Origin: Streptomyces sp. HUAS YS2
Lineage (GTDB): Bacteria > Actinomycetota > Actinomycetes > Streptomycetales > Streptomycetaceae
Direction: 5' to 3'
NCBI RefSeq assembly: GCF_033343995.1
Contig: NZ_CP137573.1
Coordinates: 7,473,001-7,537,000 of the forward strand
DNA length: 64,000 nucleotides
The number at the start of each line of letters is the position of its first letter. Within the stretch, counting starts at the first letter, position 1. Below the pieces are notes generated by a model. That model was not told the DNA's origin and did not search any database. It worked only from the letters and a program-made list of their open reading frames with translations. The position numbers were made by a program, and so were the translations under genes. Below, one piece after another: positions 50,928-59,830 of the stretch.

Positions 50928-51956
50928 TTGAAGGCGCTGGTCAAGCTGAAGGCGGAGCCGGGACTCTGGCTCACGGACGTGCCGGAGCCGGAGGCCGGCC
51001 CGGGTGACGTGCTCATCAAGGTCCTGCGGACCGGTATCTGCGGCACCGACCTGCACATCCGCTCCTGGGACGGCTGGGCGCAGAAGACCATCGCCACGCC
51101 GCTGACGCTCGGTCACGAGTTCGTCGGCGAGGTCGTCGAGGTCGGCAAGGACGTCGTCGACATCAACGTCGGCGACCGGGTCAGCGGCGAGGGCCACCTC
51201 GTCTGCGGCAAGTGCCGCAACTGTCTGGCCGGCCGCCGCCACCTCTGCCGCGCCACCATCGGCCTCGGCGTCGGCCGGGACGGCGCGTTCGCCGAGTACG
51301 TCGTGCTCCCCGCCTCCAACGTGTGGGTGCACCGCGTCCCCGTCGACCTGGACATCGCCGCGATCTTCGACCCCTTCGGCAACGCCGTGCACACCGCGCT
51401 GTCCTTCCCGCTCGTCGGTGAGGACGTGCTGGTCACCGGCGCGGGCCCGATCGGCATCATGGCCGCCGCCGTCGCCAAGCACGCCGGCGCCCGGCACGTC
51501 GTGATCACCGACGTCAGCGAGGAGCGTCTGGACCTGGCCCGCAAGGCCGGCGTCTCGCTCGCGCTCAACGTCGCCGAACAGTCGATCGCCGACGGCCAGC
51601 GCATCCTCGGTCTCAAGGAGGGCTTCGACGTCGGGCTGGAGATGTCCGGCAACCCGCGCGCGATGCGTGACATGGTCGCCAACATGACCAACGGCGGCAA
51701 GATCGCGATGCTCGGTCTGCCCGCCGAGGACTTCGCCGTCGACTGGGCGAAGATCGTCACCTCGATGATCACGATCAAGGGCATCTACGGCCGCGAGATG
51801 TTCGAGACCTGGTACGCGATGTCGGTCCTCCTGGAGGGCGGCCTCGACCTCGCCCCCGTCATCACCGGCCGCTACGCCTGCACCGACTTCGAGGCGGCCT
51901 TCGACGACGCCGCGTCCGGCAAGGGCGGCAAGGTCATCCTCGACTGGACCGTCTGA
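50928..51956 (+). CDS. tdh: L-threonine 3-dehydrogenase
   Basis: This 342-residue zinc- and NAD-dependent medium-chain dehydrogenase oxidises L-threonine to 2-amino-3-oxobutyrate. Visible are RTGICGTDLHI, LGHEFVGEVVEVG, the structural-zinc Cys cluster CGKCRNCLAGRRHLC, the TDH-specific FDPFGNAVHTAL, and the NAD loop VTGAGPIGIMAAAVAKHAG. The TTG at 50928 with AGGAG eight bases upstream matches the family length. kbl follows 47 bases downstream and completes conversion to glycine and acetyl-CoA. Confidence 0.95.
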   Translation: MKALVKLKAEPGLWLTDVPEPEAGPGDVLIKVLRTGICGTDLHIRSWDGWAQKTIATPLTLGHEFVGEVVEVGKDVVDINVGDRVSGEGHLVCGKCRNCLAGRRHLCRATIGLGVGRDGAFAEYVVLPASNVWVHRVPVDLDIAAIFDPFGNAVHTALSFPLVGEDVLVTGAGPIGIMAAAVAKHAGARHVVITDVSEERLDLARKAGVSLALNVAEQSIADGQRILGLKEGFDVGLEMSGNPRAMRDMVANMTNGGKIAMLGLPAEDFAVDWAKIVTSMITIKGIYGREMFETWYAMSVLLEGGLDLAPVITGRYACTDFEAAFDDAASGKGGKVILDWTV

Positions 51957-52003
51957 TCCCCCTGTCCGGCCCCTCTCGTCCGATCTCCTCCAAGGAACCC
52001 ACC

Positions 52004-53203
52004 ATGTTCGACTCCGTACGTGACGACCTCCGTACCACCCTCGACGAGATCCGCGCCGCCGGGCTCCACAAGCCCGAGCGCGTCATCGGCACCCCGCAGT
52101 CCGCCACCGTCGCCGTCACCGCCGGCGGCCGCCCCGGCGAGGTGCTCAACTTCTGCGCCAACAACTACCTCGGCCTCGCCGACCACCCCGAGGTCATCGC
52201 CGCCGCCCACGAGGCGCTGGACCGCTGGGGCTACGGCATGGCCTCGGTCCGCTTCATCTGCGGCACGCAGGAGGTGCACAAGGAGCTCGAGGCCCGGATC
52301 TCGAACTTCCTCGGCCAGGAGGACACGATCCTCTACTCCTCCTGCTTCGACGCCAACGGCGGCGTGTTCGAGACGATCCTCGGCCCCGAGGACGCCGTCA
52401 TCTCCGACGCCCTCAACCACGCCTCGATCATCGACGGCATCCGACTCTCCAAGGCCCGCCGCTTCCGCTACGCCAACCGCGACATGGCCGACCTGGAGCG
52501 GCAGCTCAAGGAGGCCGGTGAGGGCGGCGCCCGGCGCAAGCTGATCGTCACCGACGGCGTGTTCTCGATGGACGGCTACGTCGCCCCGCTCGCCGAGATC
52601 TGCGACCTGGCCGAGCGCTACGACGCCATGGTCATGGTCGACGACTCGCACGCCGTCGGCTTCGTCGGCCCCGGCGGCCGCGGCACCCCCGAGCTGCACG
52701 GCGTGATGGACCGCGTCGACATCATCACCGGCACCCTCGGCAAGGCCCTCGGCGGTGCGTCCGGCGGCTACGTGGCGGCCCGCGCCGAGATCGTCGCCCT
52801 GCTGCGCCAGCGCTCGCGTCCGTACCTGTTCTCCAACACCCTCGCCCCGGTGATCGCCGCGGCCTCCCTCAAGGTCCTGGACCTGCTGGAGTCGGCCGGT
52901 GACCTGCGCGAGCGGCTCAACGCGAACACCGCGCTGTTCCGCTCCCGCATGACCGAGGAGGGCTTCGACATCCTCCCCGGCGACCACGCGATCGCCCCCG
53001 TCATGATCGGCGACGCCGCCGAGGCCGGGCGGATGGCCGAGCTGCTCCTGGAGCGCGGCGTGTACGTGATCGGCTTCTCGTACCCTGTCGTCCCGCAGGG
53101 CCAGGCGCGCATCCGCGTCCAGCTCTCGGCCGCGCACTCCACCGAGGACGTGAACCGCGCCGTCGACGCCTTCGTCGCCGCCCGCGCGGAACTGCAGGGC
53201 TGA
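52004..53203 (+). CDS. kbl: Glycine C-acetyltransferase (2-amino-3-ketobutyrate CoA ligase)
   Basis: This 399-residue PLP enzyme of the alpha-oxoamine synthase family cleaves 2-amino-3-ketobutyrate with CoA to glycine and acetyl-CoA. It shows NFCANNYLGLADHP, the PLP-contact region VMVDDSHAVGFVGPGGRGTP, and the PLP Lys in ITGTLGKALGGASGGYV, ending SAAHSTEDVNRAVDAF. The ATG follows CAAGGAACCCACC. It forms an operon with tdh, and a LysR gene follows. Confidence 0.95.
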   Translation: MFDSVRDDLRTTLDEIRAAGLHKPERVIGTPQSATVAVTAGGRPGEVLNFCANNYLGLADHPEVIAAAHEALDRWGYGMASVRFICGTQEVHKELEARISNFLGQEDTILYSSCFDANGGVFETILGPEDAVISDALNHASIIDGIRLSKARRFRYANRDMADLERQLKEAGEGGARRKLIVTDGVFSMDGYVAPLAEICDLAERYDAMVMVDDSHAVGFVGPGGRGTPELHGVMDRVDIITGTLGKALGGASGGYVAARAEIVALLRQRSRPYLFSNTLAPVIAAASLKVLDLLESAGDLRERLNANTALFRSRMTEEGFDILPGDHAIAPVMIGDAAEAGRMAELLLERGVYVIGFSYPVVPQGQARIRVQLSAAHSTEDVNRAVDAFVAARAELQG

Positions 53204-53256
53204 CGTAGGGAACTCCGACGTCGGGAGCAGGTCTCGCGGCCTGCGAGACTGGAGAC

Positions 53257-54165
53257 ATGATCGAAGCGCGGCGGCTGCACATCCTCCGGGCGGTGGCCGA
53301 CCACCGCACCGTGACGGCGGCGGCCGCCGCGCTGTATCTGACGCCCTCCGCGGTGTCCCAGCAGCTCGCCGCGCTGGAGCAGGAGACCGGGCACCGGCTC
53401 GTCGAGCGCAGCGCGCGCGGGGCCCGGCTCACCCCGGCAGGGGAGATCCTGCTGAGCCACGCCAACGCCGTGCTCGCCCAGCTGGAGCGCGCCGAGTCCG
53501 AGCTCGCCGCGTACGGCTCCGGCGAGGCCGGCACGGTCACGGTGGCGGCCTTCGCCACCGGCATCGGCCTGGTCGTCGCCCCGGCGATCTCCGAGCTGGC
53601 CCGCACCTCACCCGGCATCCGGGTCCGGGTCCGGGACGCGGAGGGCGACGCGAGCCTGCTGATGGTCCTGGACCGGCAGGTCGACGTCGCGGTCGCGGTC
53701 GAGTACCGCGGCGCACCCGGCGAGGACGACGCCCGGCTCACCCGGCTGCCGCTGTACGCGGAGCCGTTCGACGCGGTCCTGCCGCTCACCCACCGGCTGG
53801 CGGACGGCGAGCGGGTGGCCCTGGCCGACCTGGCGAAGGACCCCTGGATCGGCCAGTCCGCGGGCAACCCCTGCCACGACGTGACCGTCCTGGCCTGCGA
53901 GTACGCCGGCTTCGAGCCACGGCTCGACCACTCGTCGGACGACTTCCGGGCTGTCGTCGCCCTTGCCGCGGCGGACGCCGGTGTGGCGCTCGTCCCGCGC
54001 TCCGCACTGCGCGGGACCGACCTCGCCGGCGTGGTGATCCGGCCCGTGGACGGCGTCGCCCCCACCCGCCGCGTCTTCGCCGCCGTTCGCCGCGGCTCCG
54101 AGGACCACCCCCTGATCGCCCCCGTCCTCGCCGCCCTCCGCGCGGCCGCGGAGCCGCGCGCCTGA
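53257..54165 (+). CDS. LysR-family transcriptional regulator
   Basis: This 302-residue protein has an N-terminal winged HTH (MIEARRLHILRAVADHRTVT, YLTPSAVSQQLAALEQETGH, RLTPAGEILLSHA) and a periplasmic-binding-like effector domain (about 90-295). It lies 53 bases downstream of kbl on the same strand, a conserved neighbour in Streptomyces, so it may respond to threonine or glycine (inference). Confidence 0.92.
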   Translation: MIEARRLHILRAVADHRTVTAAAAALYLTPSAVSQQLAALEQETGHRLVERSARGARLTPAGEILLSHANAVLAQLERAESELAAYGSGEAGTVTVAAFATGIGLVVAPAISELARTSPGIRVRVRDAEGDASLLMVLDRQVDVAVAVEYRGAPGEDDARLTRLPLYAEPFDAVLPLTHRLADGERVALADLAKDPWIGQSAGNPCHDVTVLACEYAGFEPRLDHSSDDFRAVVALAAADAGVALVPRSALRGTDLAGVVIRPVDGVAPTRRVFAAVRRGSEDHPLIAPVLAALRAAAEPRA

Positions 54166-54218
54166 GGGCCTGCCGCACCCATGATGGAAGGGGGTGCGAT
54201 CCCACCAGGAGGTGCGCC

Positions 54219-55109
54219 ATGGCCGTCACCGAGGGGTACGTGCCGTTCCGCGGTTTCCGGACCTGGTACCAGGTCGTGGGGGATCTCGGCCGCCGGGACA
54301 GGAGGCTGCCGCTGCTCGTGGTGAACGGCGGACCGGGCCTTCCCCATGACTACATGCAGGACCTGGCCGTGCTGGCCGAGGAGGGTGGGCGCCCGGTCGT
54401 CTTCTACGACCAGTTCGGCTGCGGCCGGTCCACGCACCAGGACGCTCCGGCCCTGTGGGTGATGGACACGTTCGTCGACGAGGTCGCCGCCGTCCGCGAG
54501 GCGCTCGGACTCGACCCGGTCCACATCCTCGGTCACTCCTGGGGCAGCCAGGTGGCGCTCGAGTACCTGCTGGGCAGGCCGTCCGGGGTGGTCACCGCGA
54601 TCCTGGCCGGGCCCATCGTGAGCGCGCCCGCCTACGCGGCGGAGGCGCGCCGGCTCAAGGCGTCGCTGCCCGCGGAGACCCAGGAGATCATCGACCGGTA
54701 CGAGTCGGGGGACGGCACCGTCGAGGAGGCGGCCTACCAGGAGGCCACCATGGCCTACTACCGGCGGTGGGCGTGTCGCCTCGACCCGTGGCCCCCGCAC
54801 CTGCTGCGCGCGTTCGGGGCCTGGCGCGAGGACATCTACGCGACCATGTGGGGTCCGGAGTGGAACGTCAACGGGAACCTGAAGGACTGGGACGTCACGG
54901 ACCGGCTGGGCGAGCTGGACCTGCCGGTGCTCGTGACCTCCGGCCGGTACGACCTCACGACCGAGACCGTCGTCCGGCCCCTCGTCGAGGGCGTCCGGGG
55001 TGCCGAGTGGGTGCTCTTCGAGAAGAGCGCCCACCTCCCCTCGATCGAGGAACCGGAGCACTACCGCCAGGTCGTGGAGGGCTTCCTGTCCGAACTGGAG
55101 GCGGACTGA
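54219..55109 (+). CDS. Proline iminopeptidase-family alpha/beta hydrolase (S33)
   Basis: This 296-residue protein has the S33 oxyanion motif VVNGGPGLPHDYM, YDQFGCGRS, and the nucleophile elbow GHSWGS with Ser107. The acid lies in SGRYDLTTE and the His in KSAHLPSIEEPEHY. The family removes N-terminal proline or related residues from peptides. There is no signal peptide, so it is cytoplasmic. The ATG at 54219 follows CAGGAGGTGCGCC. Confidence 0.92.
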   Translation: MAVTEGYVPFRGFRTWYQVVGDLGRRDRRLPLLVVNGGPGLPHDYMQDLAVLAEEGGRPVVFYDQFGCGRSTHQDAPALWVMDTFVDEVAAVREALGLDPVHILGHSWGSQVALEYLLGRPSGVVTAILAGPIVSAPAYAAEARRLKASLPAETQEIIDRYESGDGTVEEAAYQEATMAYYRRWACRLDPWPPHLLRAFGAWREDIYATMWGPEWNVNGNLKDWDVTDRLGELDLPVLVTSGRYDLTTETVVRPLVEGVRGAEWVLFEKSAHLPSIEEPEHYRQVVEGFLSELEAD

Positions 55110-55122
55110 GGGCCCGCGCGCC

Positions 55123-56925
55123 TCAGTCGGCCGACGCCTCCCAGCCCGTCGCCTCGATCCGCGCCGCGTCCGACGGCCGGGCGTCGTCGAAGAGCGGGCG
55201 GTCCGCGGCGTCGACGACGCGCGGCCGCTCCACGTACACCCCGCGCCCCACGTAGCGCTGGTCGGTCGTGTAGCGCCAGCGCAGGCGGACGGCGGAGGGG
55301 GCCCAGGCCGACAGGTCGGCCGTCGCCGTGTGCCAGACCCGGCCCGACCAGCCGCCGACCGAACCGCCCGGACGTTCCACGGGCGGTCCGCCCGCTCGTG
55401 CGGTGGCGAACGGCACCGCCGTCCAGGTCGCGCCGTCGTCCGCCGAGGCCTCCAGGAACGCGGCGTCCGCGCCCGGTTCGGTGTCCCACCACAGCCCGCA
55501 CTCCATGCGCGCCGCGCCCTTCACCGCGGGCAGCGTGAGCGTGGCGGTCGCGGCGCTCGCCATCCCTGCGAACCAGGCGGTCCCCCCGCGCGCCGGGCGG
55601 ACGGGGACGGCGCGGGCCAGGGCGTTCGCCGTCGCGACCCGGGGCGCGGAGCCGGAGCGCCAGGTGCGCACCGGGTGGACGGAGTTGCCGAGCACGACGA
55701 GGAACGAGTCCGTGGTCGGGTCGAGGACGAGGCTGGTGCCGGTGAAGCCGGTGTGCCCGGCCGTGTGCGGGGTGGCCATGGCACCCATGTACCAGTGCTG
55801 GTTGAGCTCGAAGCCGAGGCCGTGCTCGTCACCCGGGAACGCGGTGTTGAAGTCGGTGAACATCAGCGCGACCGACTCGGCCGAGAGGATGCGGGCGGCG
55901 CCGTACGCCCCGCCGTTGAGGAGGGTGCGGGCGAGTACGGCGAGGTCCCAGGCGCAGGAGAAGACGCCCGCGTGCCCGGCGACACCGCCGAGGCTGTACG
56001 CGTTCTCGTCGTGGACCTCGCCGTGGACCATGCCGCGGTCCAGGCCGGACCAGGGCAGCCGGGCGTCCTCGGTGGCAGCGATCTTCGGCCGCCAGGAGGC
56101 CGGCGGGTTGAAGCGCGTGCGGTGCATCCCGAGCGGAGCGGTGATCTCGTCCCGGAGCAGGGTGTCCAGAGCGCGGCCGGTGATCTCCTCCAGGATCAGC
56201 TGGAGCGAGATCAGGTTCAGGTCGGAGTAGAGGTACTTCGTCCCGGGAGGGCTCGCCGGCGCCTCGTTCCACAGCAGCCGCAGCTTCCCCTCCCGGGTGG
56301 GCTCCTTGTAGAGCGGGATCCAGGCGCGGAACCCGGAGGTGTGGGTGAGCAGCTGACGTACCGTGACGTCCTGCTTCCCGCCGCCGCCGAACTCCGGCAG
56401 GTACGCCGCGACCCGCTCCTCCAGCACCAGCACACCGCGCTCGATCTGCTGGACCGCCAGGATCGAGGTGAAGAGCTTGGAGACGGAGGCCAGGTCGAAC
56501 ACCGTGTCCTCGGCCATCGCGATGCGTCGCTCCGGCGGGAGTTCGACGCCGGTGTCGGTCTTCTCGTCGTACGCCGAGTAGCGCACCGCGCTGCCGATCG
56601 GCCGGTGCAGCGCGACGGTGCCGCCGCGCCCGGCGAGCAGCACCGCGCCCGCGTACCAGGGGTGCTTGGGGGAGGGGCCGAGGAACGCCTCGGCGTCGGT
56701 GACCAGCTGGTCGAGGTACGCGGGCAGCAGCCCGGCCCGCTCGGCGGAGCCGCGGCGCAGGGTGGTGCGCCGACTCCCGCCGGCGTCCGGCGCGGCGTGC
56801 TCCCGCGGCCCCGGGCTCGCGGCCGCCCCCGGGATCGAGCCGACCATCACCGCACCTCCCAGAGCGAGCAGCCCGCCGCCGAAAGCCCGGCGGCTGACTC
56901 CCCGGCCTGCCGAATCCTCCGTCAT
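55123..56925 (-). CDS. Tat-exported serine hydrolase (beta-lactamase/D-peptidase class C-like)
   Basis: This 600-residue protein has a twin-arginine signal GVSRRAFGGGLLALGGAVM (SRR at 11-13) ending near AAASPG. A class C catalytic domain shows SVSK (Ser147, Lys150), YSDLN (Tyr233) and HTGFTG in place of KTG. After about residue 450 a beta-rich extra domain follows (AFLEASADDGATWTAVPFA). Such proteins trim cell-wall peptides or esters outside the cell. It is convergent with the S33 peptidase gene, 13 bases apart. Confidence 0.9.
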   Translation of the reverse strand: MTEDSAGRGVSRRAFGGGLLALGGAVMVGSIPGAAASPGPREHAAPDAGGSRRTTLRRGSAERAGLLPAYLDQLVTDAEAFLGPSPKHPWYAGAVLLAGRGGTVALHRPIGSAVRYSAYDEKTDTGVELPPERRIAMAEDTVFDLASVSKLFTSILAVQQIERGVLVLEERVAAYLPEFGGGGKQDVTVRQLLTHTSGFRAWIPLYKEPTREGKLRLLWNEAPASPPGTKYLYSDLNLISLQLILEEITGRALDTLLRDEITAPLGMHRTRFNPPASWRPKIAATEDARLPWSGLDRGMVHGEVHDENAYSLGGVAGHAGVFSCAWDLAVLARTLLNGGAYGAARILSAESVALMFTDFNTAFPGDEHGLGFELNQHWYMGAMATPHTAGHTGFTGTSLVLDPTTDSFLVVLGNSVHPVRTWRSGSAPRVATANALARAVPVRPARGGTAWFAGMASAATATLTLPAVKGAARMECGLWWDTEPGADAAFLEASADDGATWTAVPFATARAGGPPVERPGGSVGGWSGRVWHTATADLSAWAPSAVRLRWRYTTDQRYVGRGVYVERPRVVDAADRPLFDDARPSDAARIEATGWEASAD

Positions 56926-57096
56926 CCCCTACCCTCCCACGCATCGTTGAAAGAAACCTTCGGTCACACCCGTAGCGACTGAAACTTTCTTACCGGGCCG
57001 GCGGGGCGTCAAGGAAGCGGGCGGCACGGCAAAGAATCTGACGCTGCATCAGAAAAGCTCTTCCCTCGGCCGAGTCGCTGCGGCATCCTGCCGCTC

Positions 57097-58206
57097 ATGA
57101 AGACGGAGCTGAGCCAAAAACTGGGGATCGAGCACGCCATCTTCGGCTTCACGCCCTTCCCCGCGGTGGCAGCCGCCATCACCAGAGCCGGCGGATTCGG
57201 CGTCCTCGGCGCCGTCCGCTACACGGCCCCCGACGACCTCGCCCGCGACCTCGACTGGATGCAGGAGCACACCGACGGCCTCCCCTACGGCCTCGACGTC
57301 GTGATGCCCGCCAAGAAGGTGGAGGGGGTGAGCGAGGCCGACGTCGAGGCCATGATCCCCGAGGGGCACCGGGAGTTCGTCCGCGAGACCCTCGCCAAGC
57401 ACGGCGTACCCGAACTCGCCGAGGGCGAGGCCTCCGGCTGGCGGATCACCGGCTGGATGGAGCAGGTCGCCCGCAACCAGCTCGACGTCGCCTTCGACTA
57501 CCCGATCAAACTTCTCGCCAACGCCCTCGGCTCGCCGCCCGCCGACGTCGTCGCCCGGGCCCACGACCACGGCGTGCTCGTCGCCGCGCTGGCCGGCAGC
57601 GCCCGGCACGCCCGGCACCACGCCGAGGCCGGCATCGACGTCGTCGTCGCCCAGGGCTACGAGGCCGGCGGCCACACCGGCGAGATCGCCTCCATGGTCC
57701 TCACCCCCGAGGTCGCCGAGGCCGTCGCCCCGCTGCCCGTCCTCGCCGCCGGCGGCATCGGCAGCGGCGAGCAGATCGCCGCCGGGCTCGCCCTCGGCGC
57801 GCAGGGCGTCTGGCTCGGCTCCCTCTGGCTCACCGCCACCGAGGCCGACCTCCACTCCCGTGCGCTGACCGCCAAACTGCTCGCGGCCGGCTCCGGCGAC
57901 ACCGTCCGCTCCCGCGCCCTGACCGGCAAGCCCGCCCGCCAGCTGCGCACCGAGTGGACCGACGCCTGGGACGACCCGGCCGGCCCCGGAACCCTGCCCA
58001 TGCCGCTGCAGGGCCTGCTCGTCGCCGAGGCGGTCTCCCGGATCCAGAAGTACGAGGTGGCGCCGCTGCTCGGCACACCCGTCGGCCAGATCGTCGGCCG
58101 GATGAACTCCGAGCGCAGCGTCCAGCAGATCTTCGACGAGCTCACCCGGGGCTTCGAGAAGGCCGTCGACCGTATCAACCGCATCGCCGGAAGGAGCGGG
58201 CAGTGA
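57097..58206 (+). CDS. Nitronate monooxygenase-family flavoprotein
   Basis: This 369-residue FMN TIM-barrel protein has an N-terminal AAAITRAGGFGVLGAVRY, VVAQGYEAGGHTGEI with the catalytic-type His, VLAAGGIGSGEQIAAGLALG and GAQGVWLGSLWL. The family oxidises nitronates or acts as an enoyl or other flavin reductase; the acyl-CoA synthetase directly following (GTGA overlap) suggests a role in fatty-acid-like or steroid-type catabolism here. The ATG at 57097 lacks a strong ribosome site. Confidence 0.9.
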   Translation: MKTELSQKLGIEHAIFGFTPFPAVAAAITRAGGFGVLGAVRYTAPDDLARDLDWMQEHTDGLPYGLDVVMPAKKVEGVSEADVEAMIPEGHREFVRETLAKHGVPELAEGEASGWRITGWMEQVARNQLDVAFDYPIKLLANALGSPPADVVARAHDHGVLVAALAGSARHARHHAEAGIDVVVAQGYEAGGHTGEIASMVLTPEVAEAVAPLPVLAAGGIGSGEQIAAGLALGAQGVWLGSLWLTATEADLHSRALTAKLLAAGSGDTVRSRALTGKPARQLRTEWTDAWDDPAGPGTLPMPLQGLLVAEAVSRIQKYEVAPLLGTPVGQIVGRMNSERSVQQIFDELTRGFEKAVDRINRIAGRSGQ

Positions 58207-59780
58207 GCGACAAGCCCTGGGGGTCCCCCCGGACGAAGTCTGGGGGAGGGTTCTGGGCGCAGGCCGCCGCCGACCCCGAGCGGACCGTGCTGATCGCGCC
58301 CGACGGCGAGGAGTGGTCCGCCGGACGGCTGCACGCCGACGCCAACCGCCTCGTCCACGGTCTGCGCGCGGCCGGTCTGGAACGCGGTGACGTCTTCGCC
58401 GTCGTCCTGCCCAACGGCGTCGAGTTCCTCACCGCGTATCTCGCCGCCACCCAGGCCGGGTTCTACCTGGTGCCCGTCAACCACCACCTGGTGGGCCCCG
58501 AGATCGCCTGGATCGTCGCCGACTCGGGCGCCAAGGTGCTGCTCGCGCACGAGCGGTTCGCCGACGCGGCGACCGCCGCGGCCGACGAGGCCGGACTGCC
58601 CGTGACCCACCGGTACGGCGTCGGCGACGTGCCCGGCTTCCGCCCGTACGCCGAGCTCCTCGACGGTCAGCCGGAGTCCGCGCCGGACGGGCGCACGCTC
58701 GGCTGGGTCATGAACTACACCTCGGGCACCACCGGCCGGCCGCGCGGCATCCGCCGCCCGCTGCCCGGCAAGCTCCCCGAGGAGACCTACCTCGGCGGCT
58801 TCCTCGGCATCTTCGGCATCCGGCCCTTCGACGGCAACGTCCACCTGGTCTGCTCGCCGCTCTACCACACGGCCGTGCTGCAGTTCGCCGCCGCGTCGCT
58901 GCACATCGGGCACCCGCTGGTCCTCATGGACAAGTGGACACCCGAGGAGATGCTGCGACTCATCGACGCGCACGCCTGCACGCACACCCACATGGTCCCG
59001 ACCCAGTTCCACCGGCTGCTCTCGCTGTCCGAGGAGGTGCGCGCCCGGTACGACGTCTCGTCGATGCGGCACGCCATCCACGGGGCGGCGCCCTGCCCCG
59101 ACCACGTCAAGCGCGCGATGATCGAGTGGTGGGGTCACTGCGTCGAGGAGTACTACGCGGCCAGCGAGGGCGGCGGCGCGTTCGCGACCGCCGAGGACTG
59201 GCTGAAGAAGCCCGGCACGGTCGGCAAGGCCTGGCCGATCAGCGAGCTCGCGGTCTTCGACGACGACGGCAACCGGCTCGCACCGGGCGAACTCGGCACC
59301 GTCTACATGAAGATGTCGACCGGCGGTTTCGCCTACCACAAGGACGAGGCGAAGACCGCGAAGAACCGCATCGGCGACTTCTTCACGGTCGGTGACCTCG
59401 GCGTCCTCGACGAGGACGGCTACCTGTTCCTCCGCGACCGCAAGATCGACATGATCATCTCGGGCGGCGTCAACATCTACCCCGCCGAGATAGAGGCCGC
59501 CCTCCTCGCCCACCCTGCCGTCGCCGACGCCGCCGCCTTCGGCATCCCGCACGCCGACTGGGGCGAGGAGGTCAAGGCCGTCGTCGAACCCGCGGAGGGG
59601 CACGAGCCGGGCGACGCGCTCGCCGCCGAGATCCTGGCGCACTGCGAGGCCCGCCTCGCCGGCTACAAGCGCCCACGGAGCCTCGACTTCATCGCGACGA
59701 TGCCCCGCGACCCCAACGGCAAGCTCTACAAGCGCCGGCTGCGCGACCCGTACTGGGAGGGCCACGACCGCCCGCTCTAG
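58203..59780 (+). CDS. Acyl-CoA synthetase (AMP-forming, FadD-like)
   Basis: This 525-residue ANL-family enzyme activates a carboxylic acid to an acyl-CoA through an acyl-AMP. It has the P-loop-like MNYTSGTTGRPRGIRRP, YYAASEGGG, GDLGVLDEDGYLFLRDR, KIDMIISGGVNIYPAEIE and the C-terminal catalytic Lys in DPNGKLYKRRLRDPY. The GTG overlaps the previous stop (GTGA). Residues about 7-16 (GSPRTKSGGG) are encoded by a palindromic repeat inserted in frame. Substrate unknown. Confidence 0.93.
   Translation: MSDKPWGSPRTKSGGGFWAQAAADPERTVLIAPDGEEWSAGRLHADANRLVHGLRAAGLERGDVFAVVLPNGVEFLTAYLAATQAGFYLVPVNHHLVGPEIAWIVADSGAKVLLAHERFADAATAAADEAGLPVTHRYGVGDVPGFRPYAELLDGQPESAPDGRTLGWVMNYTSGTTGRPRGIRRPLPGKLPEETYLGGFLGIFGIRPFDGNVHLVCSPLYHTAVLQFAAASLHIGHPLVLMDKWTPEEMLRLIDAHACTHTHMVPTQFHRLLSLSEEVRARYDVSSMRHAIHGAAPCPDHVKRAMIEWWGHCVEEYYAASEGGGAFATAEDWLKKPGTVGKAWPISELAVFDDDGNRLAPGELGTVYMKMSTGGFAYHKDEAKTAKNRIGDFFTVGDLGVLDEDGYLFLRDRKIDMIISGGVNIYPAEIEAALLAHPAVADAAAFGIPHADWGEEVKAVVEPAEGHEPGDALAAEILAHCEARLAGYKRPRSLDFIATMPRDPNGKLYKRRLRDPYWEGHDRPL
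58220..58251. repeat. REP-like palindrome inside the acyl-CoA synthetase gene
   Basis: TCCCCCCGGAC (from about 58224) pairs with GTCTGGGGGA across a GAA loop; GGG runs flank both sides. This short GC palindrome is of the kind scattered between Streptomyces genes, but here it lies in codons 6-17 and keeps the frame. Confidence 0.6.
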
Positions 59781-59830
59781 CCGGTGCCGGGACGGCGTTC
59801 CGCAGCTCTCGTTCCCGGACGGCCGACACC

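Noticed and set aside
56940..56990. GAAAG/CTTTC repeats upstream of the Tat-exported hydrolase, like MurR/RpiR sites
   Set aside because: The symmetry is poor and no such regulator is encoded nearby.
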